A stretch of 57,839 bases of DNA from Bacteroidaceae bacterium (lineage in GTDB: Bacteria; Bacteroidota; Bacteroidia; Bacteroidales; Bacteroidaceae): NCBI GenBank assembly GCA_017416705.1, contig JAFQBG010000027.1, positions 1-57,839 on the forward strand, written 5' to 3'. Within the stretch, counting starts at the first letter, position 1. Every line of letters starts with the position of its first letter. The notes below the pieces were generated by a model that searched no databases, was not told where the DNA came from, and worked only from the letters and a program-made list of their open reading frames with translations. The position numbers were made by a program, and so were the translations under genes. This document shows, piece by piece, positions 15,027 to 24,591 of the stretch.

Positions 15027-18000
15027 TCAGTTGTTATACTCGCGCAACAGGTCATTGGCAAGCGTTTTGTCTCGTTTCACACCCATACCATACATATAAC
15101 ATTCGGCAAGGTGTCGTGTTCCCTCCTTGTTCCCCAGTTGGTGCAGTTTTTTTGCCCAATTATAAAGTTCTTGGTAATTGGAATGCTGCTTGTTATATTT
15201 CATTAAATATAGCATGGCGTCGATGTGTTGCATGTCGGCTGCTTTTTGAATATATGTTATGTGTGTGGGTGTATTTGCGCTATCTGTTTCTGTTTCATTT
15301 GTAAGCATGCACATACCATAATAATATAGTCCGTCGGCATTGTTTTTGTGTGCCGCCGACTGCAAAAGCTCAATGCCCCGAACGGAGTCTTTTTCCACTA
15401 AGTGACCAATGGTATAGTAGTGGCCAAGCAGGGCTTGTGCGCGTGCATCGTTCTGTTTGGCCGATTCTTTTAACCATTGTATAGCCTTGCTGTTGTCTTG
15501 CTGCGTTCCCACACCCTCTTGGTATGCGAGGGCTATGTCGTACATCGACTCGATGTCGCCAAGCCGGGCTGCTTGTAGCAGGAATTTGGTCGATAGTTCT
15601 GTGTTTTTTTGCAATCCGTGGCCTTCGCGGTAGCATATGCCGATGCTACGTATTGCCGGAGCATAATTATATTGGTTCAGCTCGGCAAAAATCTTTACGG
15701 CTTGTGTATATTTCTTCATTTTGTAGTAGGCAACGCCTATGGCATACTCTTCGGCATACTGTGCAAGTGCCACAGAGTCGGTGTTGGCAGTGTGTGCTTT
15801 GTTGTGCGTGTTACTCTCCTTTGTGTTTTGTTGCGACGCACTGTTTATTGTACGGGTTGTCGTTATGTCGTCGTTGCTGAAATATGTGTTGCCATGGTGG
15901 CCGTTTACTTCTATCTCCAATTTTTCGCAGTGGCTGCTGTTGTATAGTTTGACTGTTATCTTGCCCTCTTTGGCTTTTACGGTGGGCATCCATAGCAGTG
16001 TACGTCGATAATCGTTGTTTGCCTCGGGTTGCATGCTGCTGTAATCGGGCGAATAGAAACTTTTGCTTTGTGAATATCCTTTCAGCGAGGTGTATCGTGT
16101 TGCGCTATGTGCATTTGTGAACAGGGGTACGATGCCTGCCTTTTCGCTATCTTGACGATGTGGCACGAAACAGGCTACATGGTTGGGATGCTTCGCTTGG
16201 CTGGATATTTTGCCTGTTTGTACCGATTTCCTCATTTCGAAAAGTATGTTGTCCGATGCGTGTATGGTTTCATCGGCTGTCTCCTCGCGGCGTGGAAATA
16301 TGCTTGTTGGTGTAAGGAAACCATCATAGAAGACTTCCAAAGGAAATTTATTTTTATAGGCGCTGTTCTTCCCTCTCCAAAATCCTTCGGTGTTTTGAAA
16401 CTGCTGCAACGTCTTTTTGTCGCTGCGTATTATTATCTCCTTGAAATTTGTCATTTGCTCGGGCTCTTTGCCGTGCAGATACTCTTTGTTCTCGTGCACG
16501 GGAGCATCGGATGCGTATTCGTCGGTTATTACAATTGAATGAACCCAGTAGCACCATGGCAGTTTGTAGCGACGGAATATGCTGCGTAGCACATTGTTGG
16601 CTGTTATCACGTTGTTATACTCGGGCATGCGTTCCCCGAGGCTTATCTTGTCCATTTTCGACATTATGTCGTTAAAATAGAGCATTTCGTCTTTACTGCC
16701 AAGTTCCATCTCTTTTTTGGCAATGCTGTCGAGCATTATCTCCTCCCATATTGCTTGCTCGGTACTGTCTGCATCTAAGTTCTGGTTGCCTTTGCCCGGC
16801 ATGTAGGTTACATCCTTGGCATATTCCCATTCTTCTAAGTAGTCTAAGCGCAGTTCGCTCAATGGGGGGCGGTAATAGCTCCATTTTCTTTCTGTTGACA
16901 CCACTTCGACATTGTCCAAAAGGTATTCCAACGGATTTGTTTTTGTTATTCCGTTCCCTGACTTTGTCTCTTCCTGCCAAGGCATACCTATATTGCGCTC
17001 CCAGTAATGGATATTCTTGGCTTGGGGCGAAAAATAACGGTCGAGAACGAATGTGTACTGTATATCCTTGTTGTACTTAATATGTGCTTCGGGCGATAGC
17101 GATGCTATGCGTGTCCCGTAGAAATCGTCGGTTTCGATGATGAAACGGCCTAAACTATCGGTGCGGAATACCGACATTTGAATATCGTCGTTGTTGCTCT
17201 GAATATCAAATCGTATGGGGTTGTATGGCTCGGGATGTTTATTTAATGTTCCCTTTGCGCCTATCCTGTTTTCTGCACTGAGCCGATAGAATGTTCCTTT
17301 CAGGGTGATGCCTTTTTCTATGGGCTGCATGTCGGTGAATGTGTTTTCTGTAAGTTGTTCCCAATCGTATGATGTCCATCCGTGGGTGAGCATAACAAGG
17401 TCGAGCTGCTCTTGCCTGTGCTTGTTGTTTTTGTCGAAATACTGCGATGCGTTGGGTATGTACCCTTTCAGTTCGGAACCCAGCAGCAGGTAGGTGTACA
17501 TATTATAGTCCCACGATGTCGATAGTTTGCCGGCTGCGTCTGTCACTGCTATGCTGAACTCGGCATCTTGCTCTATCGGTGCGCCGTCCTCGCGTTCTAT
17601 GGTTACAGTAATCTTCTGATTACTTGCGGGCGACAGATTGTGCGGTGCATAGTTGTTGGCTTTGACTGTCAGCTTGGCTGTCTCGCGGTTGCCTTTCTGC
17701 GGTGTGTCGTGATAAACGAAAAATTGTCTTTCGGCAAGTGGAATGTCGTCGGCAAATACCACTGCACGACAAACGCCTTCGGGCAGGCTGCTTTTGTTTA
17801 TTACAAACGGGGTGTTTTTTGTTGTTGTGTCGAATTTTTTGTAATAGCCCATTGCACCCTTGTGTAATATGGCAAATCCCAATTCTTTGTTATCGCTGCA
17901 TTGGTTGCCGATGTCTATGCGAATATCGTTGTTCTCTTCTGTTAGTCTGATGACTACTCCATGACTGCTTATATCGGGTAATTTAAATTCACTACGCTTG

Positions 18001-18749
18001 CTCTTGCCTTTATTGTTTTTTGTTATTACTGTTGCGTGATACTTTTTGCCGCTTTTTGGCGTGAGCAGGAATTTCCCTTTCCCATAATGGCGGGGTAGGG
18101 ATTTTATTATGGGGCTATCGTTCTCGTATATTGTTATGGTGTCTTTTCCAAATGTGCCATCGGACTCAAAATATTCATAGGCTACACAGTTTTCTATGTT
18201 CTCAACAAGATGTCCGCCTTCGGGGTAGAATGTCAGGCGTGGCTCGTTTGTGTCTTTGGAATTTATGCGTTGTCTGTCGAGCATGTTCTTAAAATCCCAG
18301 TTATTGGCATTTACCTTATCGAAAACGGGGAACACGCGGCTGAAAATGGCATCGTCGCCCCAATTGAGCATGTAACGGGTGTAGGCCCTGACTTCGTAAT
18401 ATCCCGATAGCAACGATGGCATTAAATCGAAATCGCCGTTGCAACGTCCGTTATCGTCGAGTTTATATTTTTTGCTTTCCACGACATATCCCTCGGGGGC
18501 AACAAGCTCCACGTACAGAACCTTGCTCAGTTCGCTTGCAAGGTCGTTCCTGCCATAGGTGACGTGGGCTTTGAACCACATGGTCTCGCCCAGATAATAG
18601 GCTGTGTTGTCGAATTGCAGGTACACCTGTTCTTGTTGCAATGAACGTCCTACAATTAATGCTCGTTTGGCAGTCTCGTCTATTGCCGATTGCGCGGAAA
18701 TAGACGTAATGGTTGATATGAATAGCAATAGAATGGCAATAGTTCTCAT
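15027..18749 (-). CDS. Large secreted MG2-like protein with C-terminal Sel1 repeats
   Basis: A 1240-residue exported protein. Its signal peptide ends in SISAQ near residue 20. Residues ~38-155 look like an MG2/alpha-2-macroglobulin-type beta domain (VYLQFDNTAYYLGETMWFKA, and SGYYEVRAYTRYM). A long region of repeated beta modules (about 160-980) follows, including WDYNMYTYLLLGSELKGYI and VMLTHGWTSYDW. Proteins with this N-terminal part occur widely in Bacteroidota, are often annotated as carboxypeptidase-regulatory or TonB-plug-like, and have no proven role. Residues ~995-1240 are Sel1-like helical repeats (IRSIGICYREGHGLQKN, YDIALAYQEGVGTQQDN, HLAECYMYGMGVKRD). That fusion is unusual. A promoter box lies at 18818-18825, downstream of the RND gene. 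Confidence 0.8.
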   Translation of the reverse strand: MRTIAILLLFISTITSISAQSAIDETAKRALIVGRSLQQEQVYLQFDNTAYYLGETMWFKAHVTYGRNDLASELSKVLYVELVAPEGYVVESKKYKLDDNGRCNGDFDLMPSLLSGYYEVRAYTRYMLNWGDDAIFSRVFPVFDKVNANNWDFKNMLDRQRINSKDTNEPRLTFYPEGGHLVENIENCVAYEYFESDGTFGKDTITIYENDSPIIKSLPRHYGKGKFLLTPKSGKKYHATVITKNNKGKSKRSEFKLPDISSHGVVIRLTEENNDIRIDIGNQCSDNKELGFAILHKGAMGYYKKFDTTTKNTPFVINKSSLPEGVCRAVVFADDIPLAERQFFVYHDTPQKGNRETAKLTVKANNYAPHNLSPASNQKITVTIEREDGAPIEQDAEFSIAVTDAAGKLSTSWDYNMYTYLLLGSELKGYIPNASQYFDKNNKHRQEQLDLVMLTHGWTSYDWEQLTENTFTDMQPIEKGITLKGTFYRLSAENRIGAKGTLNKHPEPYNPIRFDIQSNNDDIQMSVFRTDSLGRFIIETDDFYGTRIASLSPEAHIKYNKDIQYTFVLDRYFSPQAKNIHYWERNIGMPWQEETKSGNGITKTNPLEYLLDNVEVVSTERKWSYYRPPLSELRLDYLEEWEYAKDVTYMPGKGNQNLDADSTEQAIWEEIMLDSIAKKEMELGSKDEMLYFNDIMSKMDKISLGERMPEYNNVITANNVLRSIFRRYKLPWCYWVHSIVITDEYASDAPVHENKEYLHGKEPEQMTNFKEIIIRSDKKTLQQFQNTEGFWRGKNSAYKNKFPLEVFYDGFLTPTSIFPRREETADETIHASDNILFEMRKSVQTGKISSQAKHPNHVACFVPHRQDSEKAGIVPLFTNAHSATRYTSLKGYSQSKSFYSPDYSSMQPEANNDYRRTLLWMPTVKAKEGKITVKLYNSSHCEKLEIEVNGHHGNTYFSNDDITTTRTINSASQQNTKESNTHNKAHTANTDSVALAQYAEEYAIGVAYYKMKKYTQAVKIFAELNQYNYAPAIRSIGICYREGHGLQKNTELSTKFLLQAARLGDIESMYDIALAYQEGVGTQQDNSKAIQWLKESAKQNDARAQALLGHYYTIGHLVEKDSVRGIELLQSAAHKNNADGLYYYGMCMLTNETETDSANTPTHITYIQKAADMQHIDAMLYLMKYNKQHSNYQELYNWAKKLHQLGNKEGTRHLAECYMYGMGVKRDKTLANDLLREYNN

Positions 18750-18773
18750 GGTCGTGGTTTTATTTGTGTTTGT

Positions 18774-18799
18774 CGCTCCTGTCCGACGCTCCTGTCCGA
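18774..18799 (-). repeat. Tandem 13-bp repeat in the leader of the MG2/Sel1 gene
   Basis: CGCTCCTGTCCGA occurs twice, head to tail and identical (18774-18786 and 18787-18799). It lies between the -7 box at 18818-18825 and the start codon, so it would be in the 5' untranslated RNA, where it reads TCGGACAGGAGCG twice. Confidence 0.7.
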
Positions 18800-18817
18800 G
18801 AGCGAGATATATTGAAG

Positions 18818-18825
18818 CAAAGGTA
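18818..18825 (-). promoter_or_regulatory. Putative promoter -7 box of the MG2/Sel1 gene
   Basis: On the minus strand this reads TACCTTTG, matching TAnnTTTG, 69-76 bp upstream of the start at 18749. It lies between the RND stop and the start codon, so this gene can be transcribed independently of the efflux operon. Confidence 0.5.
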
Positions 18826-18833
18826 ATATTATT

Positions 18834-21800
18834 TCACGAAACTTTCCTACGTGTCAATAATTTTTCCTCTATACCTTGCATCCATTCATACCAATTGGGT
18901 ATATATAGCGTGGCAATAACCGTGTTCACAAGCATGCCAAATACCACTGCCGTTCCCAGCGACAAACGTGCCGCCGCGCCTGCTCCATGTGCAAAAAGCA
19001 GTGGCATTACACCCAAGACAAAAGCAAAAGAGGTCATGAGAATGGGACGCAGACGAACGTGCCCGGCTTCCTGAGCACTGCGACGTATGTCGTTGCCGCT
19101 TGAACGAAAATCACGAGCAAATTCCACTATCAATATTCCGTTTTTGGCGCTTAACGCTATGAGCAATATTATGCCTATTTGCGTATATATGCTCACCGGG
19201 ATGTTCATAATCCAGCAGCCAAGCAATGCTCCAAGTAACGCCAATGGTACTCCGCTCACAGCCGCTATGGGGCTTGTCCAGCTTTCGTACTGTGCAGCCA
19301 AAACAAGGTAGGCCACAAGTAACGCCAATACCAATATTATAACGGTGCTGTCACCGGCTTTTTTCTCCTGAAAAGCAACCCCTGTCCATTCGTAACCGAA
19401 CTCCCCGTTCAGTTCCTTGTCTATTAGGTTTTCTACCTCCTGCATCAGCTCGCCCGAACTATATCCGTTGGCGGGGTTACATGTGATGGATGCGGTGTTA
19501 TACATGTTGTAGCGTCCAACTTGGTCTGTTCCAAGTATCTCCTCGATGCTTATAAAACTGCCGAAGGGTACCATTTCGCCCTTGTTGTTGGCAACGCTGA
19601 GCGACATAACGTCTTCTATTGTTTTTTGACTGCTTTCGCTTGCCGACATCTTCACCTGCCAGATACGTCCGAACATGCTGAAATCGTTTACATACACTGC
19701 TCCCATGTAGAAACTGAGCGTCGATAGGATGTCGCCTATGTCCACTCCCATGCTTATGGCTTTATCGCGATTTATATTTATATAATATTGTGGTACATTG
19801 GCTTGGTAGGGGCTTGTCATGCTTGCAATGGCTGTATAGCGGTTTTCGTTTTGCAGTATGGTTGCTACCGCTTTTTGCATTTCGTGTATGCCCAATGCTT
19901 TTCGGTCTTCGAGTTGCAGTTGCAATCCGCCAACGTTGCCTATTCCGGGTATGGCAGGTGGTATGATGGCGAAACACTCCGCCTCGGGGATTTCCAAGTA
20001 GGCTTGCTTGTTGAAACGCTCTACTATGGCCGACGCGCTATGTGCAGTGCCTTGTCGCTCCTTCCAATCCTTTAATACCACAAATACACTTGCCGCGTTG
20101 CTTTGTTCGCCGTTGTTCATGATGCTGAAACCGCTGATGCTTATATTGGTTTTTACCTCGGGGTATGTGGATAGTATTTTATCTATTTTTCGGGCGACGG
20201 CTTCGGTGCGCGACAGCGAGGCTGCCGCAGGCAGTTGTGCCGACACTATAATATATCCGTCGTCCTCTTCGGGGATGAACGTGGTGGGCCACTTTGTGAA
20301 TAGTATGACAGTGACCACAGTGAGCAGGAGAAAACTTACCGCCGCTATGAACGGCTTGCGCAATAGCCATCCTGTACTCTTGTCATATATGGATTGTGTA
20401 CGCGAGTAGGCATTATTGAATTTGTCGAAAATCCATGAACTCTTTTTGCCTTTTACCGTGGGACGCAGCATGATGGCACATAGGGCAGGCGTGAGCGTGA
20501 GCGAGTTTAATCCGCTTAATAATGTCGAAGCGGCAATGGTGAGAGCAAACTGTTTGTATAGCTGGCCCGATATTCCGCTAATCATGGTAGTTGGGATAAA
20601 TACAGCCATCATGACAAGTACCACGCCTATTATGGGGCCCGCTATCTCGTCCATAGCCTTTTCGGTGGCTTGTTGCGGCGATAACCCCTCCTCGTCGATA
20701 ATACGTGTTACGTTTTCTACAACAATTATGGCATCGTCCACAACTATGGCTATTGCCAATATCAAACCAAACAGGGTGAGCGTGTTTATGGAGAACCCTA
20801 ACAGTTGCATAACAGCCAACGTTCCTATTAACGATACCGGGATTGTTATACAGGGTATGAGCGTGGCACGCCAGCTTTGTAGGAAAAAGAATATGACCAC
20901 TATGACTAACAATGTGGTTTCGAAAAATGTGTATAGTACCTCGTCTATGGAACTGCGCACTACATCGGTGGTGTCCAATGTAATTTGGTATTCCAACGAT
21001 GGCGGAAAACTTTTTGATAGTTCTTCCATTCTCTCTTTTACTGCCTTGGATACGGCCAATGAACTTGAACCGGGCATTTGGTACACTGCAAGTGCGGCTG
21101 TCGGCTTGCCACCCAATGCCGAAGCCGAGCTATACGTCTCGCTGCCCACTTCTATTCGTGCTACATCGCGCAGCCGTAGCATCCTGACGCCATCGTTACG
21201 CAATACTATATTTGCAAATTCTTCGGCATTTTGCAGTCGTCCCTGTGTGTTTAACGTATATTGGAATGCGTTGTCGGCTCCTTTGCCCAAGGTTTGTCCG
21301 ACATAGCCGGCCGACACCGCTATATTCTGCTTGGAGATAGCTTGAAAAACCTCGGCAGGTGTTATTTCGCGTATGCGCATTGCGTCGGGGTTGAGCCATA
21401 TGCGCATGGAGTATTTTCCGGCCCCCATGACGTTTACCGCTCCAACGCCGGGGGTGCGCGTCAGTTGGTCCACCAATTGTAATTGTGCGTAGTTCGATAG
21501 GTTCAATGGAGTGTATAAGGAGTCGCCTGTAAGGGTTATGAAAAGCACTATGTTCGACGATTGCTTTTGTACGGTGACCCCTTGCTGCGTCACCTCGCTT
21601 GGCAATGAATTCAGTGCTACGTTAACGCGGTTTTGCACAAGTACGGTGGCCATGTCGATGTCGGTTCCTACCTCGAATGTCACTGTCAATTGGTAGGTGC
21701 CCGACGACGATGATGTTGAACTCATATATATCATGTTGTCCACTCCGTTCACCTGTTGCTCAATGGGTATTCCCACTGTTTGGGCTATTGTCTCGGCGTT

Positions 21801-21962
21801 GGCTCCCGGATATATGGCGTTTACCTGTACTGTTGGCGGTGTTATTGCGGGGTATTGGTCTATTGGAAGCATATATAGCGATACAATACCCCCTATGAGT
21901 AGCAGCAAGGATATTACGGTTGCAAAAATAGGACGATGAATGAAGAATTTTGAAAAGTTCAT
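18834..21962 (-). CDS. RND efflux pump inner-membrane permease (HAE1/AcrB type)
   Basis: A 1042-residue proton-driven multidrug exporter subunit, within the usual AcrB length range. It starts with [20 protein letters not shown] (TM1), followed by the [15 protein letters not shown] porter segment. The proton relay is present: D409 and D410 in TM4 ([19 protein letters not shown]) and the TM10 lysine in [16 protein letters not shown]. The GSSSLAV and [15 protein letters not shown] porter motifs are also visible. It is the last gene of the OMF-MFP-RND operon, 13 bp after the adaptor gene. Substrate cannot be inferred, and there is no regulator gene next to it. Confidence 0.95.
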   Translation of the reverse strand: MNFSKFFIHRPIFATVISLLLLIGGIVSLYMLPIDQYPAITPPTVQVNAIYPGANAETIAQTVGIPIEQQVNGVDNMIYMSSTSSSSGTYQLTVTFEVGTDIDMATVLVQNRVNVALNSLPSEVTQQGVTVQKQSSNIVLFITLTGDSLYTPLNLSNYAQLQLVDQLTRTPGVGAVNVMGAGKYSMRIWLNPDAMRIREITPAEVFQAISKQNIAVSAGYVGQTLGKGADNAFQYTLNTQGRLQNAEEFANIVLRNDGVRMLRLRDVARIEVGSETYSSASALGGKPTAALAVYQMPGSSSLAVSKAVKERMEELSKSFPPSLEYQITLDTTDVVRSSIDEVLYTFFETTLLVIVVIFFFLQSWRATLIPCITIPVSLIGTLAVMQLLGFSINTLTLFGLILAIAIVVDDAIIVVENVTRIIDEEGLSPQQATEKAMDEIAGPIIGVVLVMMAVFIPTTMISGISGQLYKQFALTIAASTLLSGLNSLTLTPALCAIMLRPTVKGKKSSWIFDKFNNAYSRTQSIYDKSTGWLLRKPFIAAVSFLLLTVVTVILFTKWPTTFIPEEDDGYIIVSAQLPAAASLSRTEAVARKIDKILSTYPEVKTNISISGFSIMNNGEQSNAASVFVVLKDWKERQGTAHSASAIVERFNKQAYLEIPEAECFAIIPPAIPGIGNVGGLQLQLEDRKALGIHEMQKAVATILQNENRYTAIASMTSPYQANVPQYYININRDKAISMGVDIGDILSTLSFYMGAVYVNDFSMFGRIWQVKMSASESSQKTIEDVMSLSVANNKGEMVPFGSFISIEEILGTDQVGRYNMYNTASITCNPANGYSSGELMQEVENLIDKELNGEFGYEWTGVAFQEKKAGDSTVIILVLALLVAYLVLAAQYESWTSPIAAVSGVPLALLGALLGCWIMNIPVSIYTQIGIILLIALSAKNGILIVEFARDFRSSGNDIRRSAQEAGHVRLRPILMTSFAFVLGVMPLLFAHGAGAAARLSLGTAVVFGMLVNTVIATLYIPNWYEWMQGIEEKLLTRRKVS

Positions 21963-21975
21963 ATTCTGATATTGT

Positions 21976-23103
21976 TTATTGCGGTGTATGGCTTTTTTGT
22001 AGGGGTAGGGTGTAGGGCGATATCTTCATGCCGTTGCGTACTTTCATTATGGCCTTGTTTACATATCGCTCGTTGGGCTGTAATCCTTTTTGTATAATGC
22101 GCATTGTATCGTCAACTATGCTTCCTGTTACTATGTGACGATATTCCACTATGTCATCGGGGGTTGCTACATATATGAAATTTCCTGCTTGGTCGGTGCC
22201 GATAGCGGCATCGTTCACCAGAATGGCATCCGATATCTTTTCGTATGGCAGCACGACGCTTATATAGCTGCCCGGTCTTAGAAAACCATTTTCGTTTTTA
22301 AGTTCGGCACGTACACGCATGGTTCCGGTGCTTAACATGACGTCGGGGGATAAATAGTCCATCTTGGCTCGACGGGTGAAATAGCGGTCCTCGCCTAATG
22401 CAAATGTAATATACTCCTCCTTGCCCACTTCGCCTTTCCGTTGTTGCTGTCTGAGCCATTGATTGTCGGTTACGTTAAAATAGGCATACATGATGTCGTC
22501 TTTGTATAGCGTTCCTAATTGTACCGGGCTGTTTACTCCTGCTATATATGAGCCTGTGGGGTATTCCGACAGTGTCATCAGTCCGTTGTGAGGGGCTTTT
22601 ATATAGCAATAATCAAGGTTGGTGCGGGCGGTGCTTAGTGCGGCTTGTGCGTTGCTCACCTGAGCCTCGCTGCTTATCATATTTGTTTGCGCCTGTGCAA
22701 GTTCTATGCTGCTGACGGCGTTGCTGTTGTAGGCGGCCTTCATCCTGTCGTAGTTGTCGCGGGCATATTGCAATTGGGCCTTCGCTGTGCTTAGTGCGGC
22801 TTCGGCCTGAACAACCTCGTTCTTGTACAGCGTGGGGTCTATCACAAATAGCAAATCGCCTTTTTTTACTCGGCTGCCTGCCTTGAAATTCTTGCTCACA
22901 AGTGTTCCGTTTACTCGTCCCATTATAGCTACTGCTGCGTCGGCATCTAAATAGCCCGGGTATTCGCGTGTCAGCGTTACCTCCTTTACAACAGGCTGTG
23001 CCACCTCAATGGGCATTGGCATGTTGCTCGCTTTTTCGTTTGTGCCTTTATTGCACGAGATAATAAGCGCAGCTATCGTAAAATACAAAATAAAACTCTT
23101 CAT
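21976..23103 (-). CDS. RND efflux periplasmic adaptor (membrane fusion protein)
   Basis: A 375-residue lipoprotein adaptor (AcrA/MexA type) joining the RND pump to its outer-membrane channel. The lipobox ends in IISC with C17. A barrel-sandwich half ([19 protein letters not shown]) follows, then an alpha-hairpin (about 95-165, rich in Ala/Gln: [20 protein letters not shown] and [19 protein letters not shown]). The second lipoyl half ([20 protein letters not shown]), the beta-barrel and the membrane-proximal domain complete the fold. It lies 15 bp after the channel gene and 13 bp before the pump gene. Confidence 0.94.
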   Translation of the reverse strand: MKSFILYFTIAALIISCNKGTNEKASNMPMPIEVAQPVVKEVTLTREYPGYLDADAAVAIMGRVNGTLVSKNFKAGSRVKKGDLLFVIDPTLYKNEVVQAEAALSTAKAQLQYARDNYDRMKAAYNSNAVSSIELAQAQTNMISSEAQVSNAQAALSTARTNLDYCYIKAPHNGLMTLSEYPTGSYIAGVNSPVQLGTLYKDDIMYAYFNVTDNQWLRQQQRKGEVGKEEYITFALGEDRYFTRRAKMDYLSPDVMLSTGTMRVRAELKNENGFLRPGSYISVVLPYEKISDAILVNDAAIGTDQAGNFIYVATPDDIVEYRHIVTGSIVDDTMRIIQKGLQPNERYVNKAIMKVRNGMKISPYTLPLQKSHTPQ

Positions 23104-23118
23104 ATCGGTTCATTTGAA

Positions 23119-24507
23119 TTATTTCCATCCTTCGCCAAGGGCTTCGTATAGCTGTATGAGCGACTGCAACGAGGCTCCTTGTGCCTGCACCAAATAGTTT
23201 TGATAGTTCAGTAATGTACGCTGGGCATCGAGTACATTCTGGAATTGGGTAAGCCCCTGCCTGTATAGTTCCAATGAGAGGCTTAGCGTTTCGCGATATT
23301 GGTTCACTGTGGCACGTAGGGCTGCTATCTGTTTTATGCTGCTTTTGTACGCTGCCATTGCGTTTTCTACCTCTTGCGTGGCTGTCAGAACGGTGTTGTT
23401 ATATTCCAATATGCTCTGTTGCAATACTGCTTTTGCCTGTATCGTGGAGTAAAGGTCCTCGCCTCCTTTGAATATGTTCCAACGTAGTGTGGGTGATATC
23501 TGCCACACTGCACTGTGTCTTTTTACCAGATTATCTATTTGGTTGGAGCTAAATCCTATATTGCTGTTTATTAATATCTGTGGTAGCCAATCGCGTTTGC
23601 TTGCGCCAAGCAGCGCGACATTGCTTGCTATCTCTCTTTCGGCTTTTAGAATGTCGGGACGACGGCGTAGTAATTCTTCGGGGTTGCCTATTGCTACGGG
23701 GTGTATGTAGTGTGGCAGTTCGCTATCCTCGTTTAAGATATCTTTTAAATTCTGCGGATATATCCCAAGCAGTACGGCGAGCGCATGCCGATATTGTTGG
23801 GCATTGGACTCCACCGAGGGTATTGTGGCTTGCGTGCTATAATAAACCGATGTGGCTTGTGACAGGTCTAATTTTGACGCTAATCCTGTGTTATAGCGTG
23901 TCTCCACCAATTGCATTATCTCTTTTTGCGATGCGGCGTTTTCGTTCAGTACATCTATTTGTGCCAAAGTTTGCTTCAATGCAAAGTAGTTTCTTGCTAC
24001 ATTGGCACATAATGTGGTCATTACACCGCGGTACTCTTCCTCGCTGGCACGAAACTGCTCTTTTTGTGCTTTTGCTCGCATGTATATTGCTCCGAACAGG
24101 TCTATTTGCCAACTCGATGATATTGTCGCGCTGTAATAGCCTTCGTACTCTCCTGCGCCTGCCGCTGGGGTGATGTTGCCGCTTATCCTTTCTCTTTGCC
24201 ACCCTGCATTAAGGTCCACGGTCGGCAGTAACGCGCCTTTTGCTTTTTGCCACATGGCTCGGGCAATACGAATATTCTCCAATGCCGATAGTGCCGAATA
24301 GTTATTTCCGGCGGCTGCCTCTATGAGTCGTATAAGTTGTTTGTCGTGAAAGTTATACCACCATAATTGTGTGGTTACTGTGGTTTGCTCGAAAATGCTG
24401 TCGTTGCTCCAACTATGTGGGAGGGGTTGCGAAAGGAATTCGTTATACTGTGCGCTTGCTTTGCCCAGTGTGAACGTGAATATAATTATGATTAGCGTTT
24501 TTTTCAT
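23119..24507 (-). CDS. RND efflux outer-membrane channel (TolC/OprM type)
   Basis: A 462-residue outer-membrane factor of the NodT/OprM group, forming the exit duct of the tripartite pump. The signal peptide is MKKTLIIIIFTFTLGKASAQ. The two OEP repeats are visible: WWYNFHDKQLIRLIEAAAGN opens the first, IARAMWQKAKGALLPTVDLN the helix-strand turn, and LRWNIFKGGEDLYSTIQAKA and QRTLLNYQNYLVQAQGASLQ mark the second. An upstream in-frame ATG at 24579 would add 24 residues without signal character and run through the terminator hairpin at 24536-24575, so it is rejected. It is the first gene of the efflux operon, an order (OMF first) that differs from E. coli. Confidence 0.92.
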   Translation of the reverse strand: MKKTLIIIIFTFTLGKASAQYNEFLSQPLPHSWSNDSIFEQTTVTTQLWWYNFHDKQLIRLIEAAAGNNYSALSALENIRIARAMWQKAKGALLPTVDLNAGWQRERISGNITPAAGAGEYEGYYSATISSSWQIDLFGAIYMRAKAQKEQFRASEEEYRGVMTTLCANVARNYFALKQTLAQIDVLNENAASQKEIMQLVETRYNTGLASKLDLSQATSVYYSTQATIPSVESNAQQYRHALAVLLGIYPQNLKDILNEDSELPHYIHPVAIGNPEELLRRRPDILKAEREIASNVALLGASKRDWLPQILINSNIGFSSNQIDNLVKRHSAVWQISPTLRWNIFKGGEDLYSTIQAKAVLQQSILEYNNTVLTATQEVENAMAAYKSSIKQIAALRATVNQYRETLSLSLELYRQGLTQFQNVLDAQRTLLNYQNYLVQAQGASLQSLIQLYEALGEGWK

Positions 24508-24535
24508 CCTACATTCTCTTGTGATGTATTCATAA

Positions 24536-24575
24536 CAAATGAACCCGACAATGGTTTTATTGTCGGGTTCATTTG
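24536..24575 (-). terminator. 17-bp-stem hairpin ending the mannosidase operon
   Basis: CAAATGAACCCGACAAT (24536-24552) pairs perfectly with ATTGTCGGGTTCATTTG (24559-24575) around a GGTTTT loop. It lies 17 bp beyond the stop of the last GH92 gene on the minus strand. The T-rich part is inside the stem; the run after it is weak. It separates the mannan operon from the efflux operon. Confidence 0.7.
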
Positions 24576-24591
24576 TCAAGAAAAAACGCGG

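Noticed and set aside
24508-24579. 24-residue upstream extension of the outer-membrane channel
   Set aside because: It runs through the hairpin terminator of the preceding operon and lacks signal-peptide character; the start at 24507 gives a proper signal peptide.
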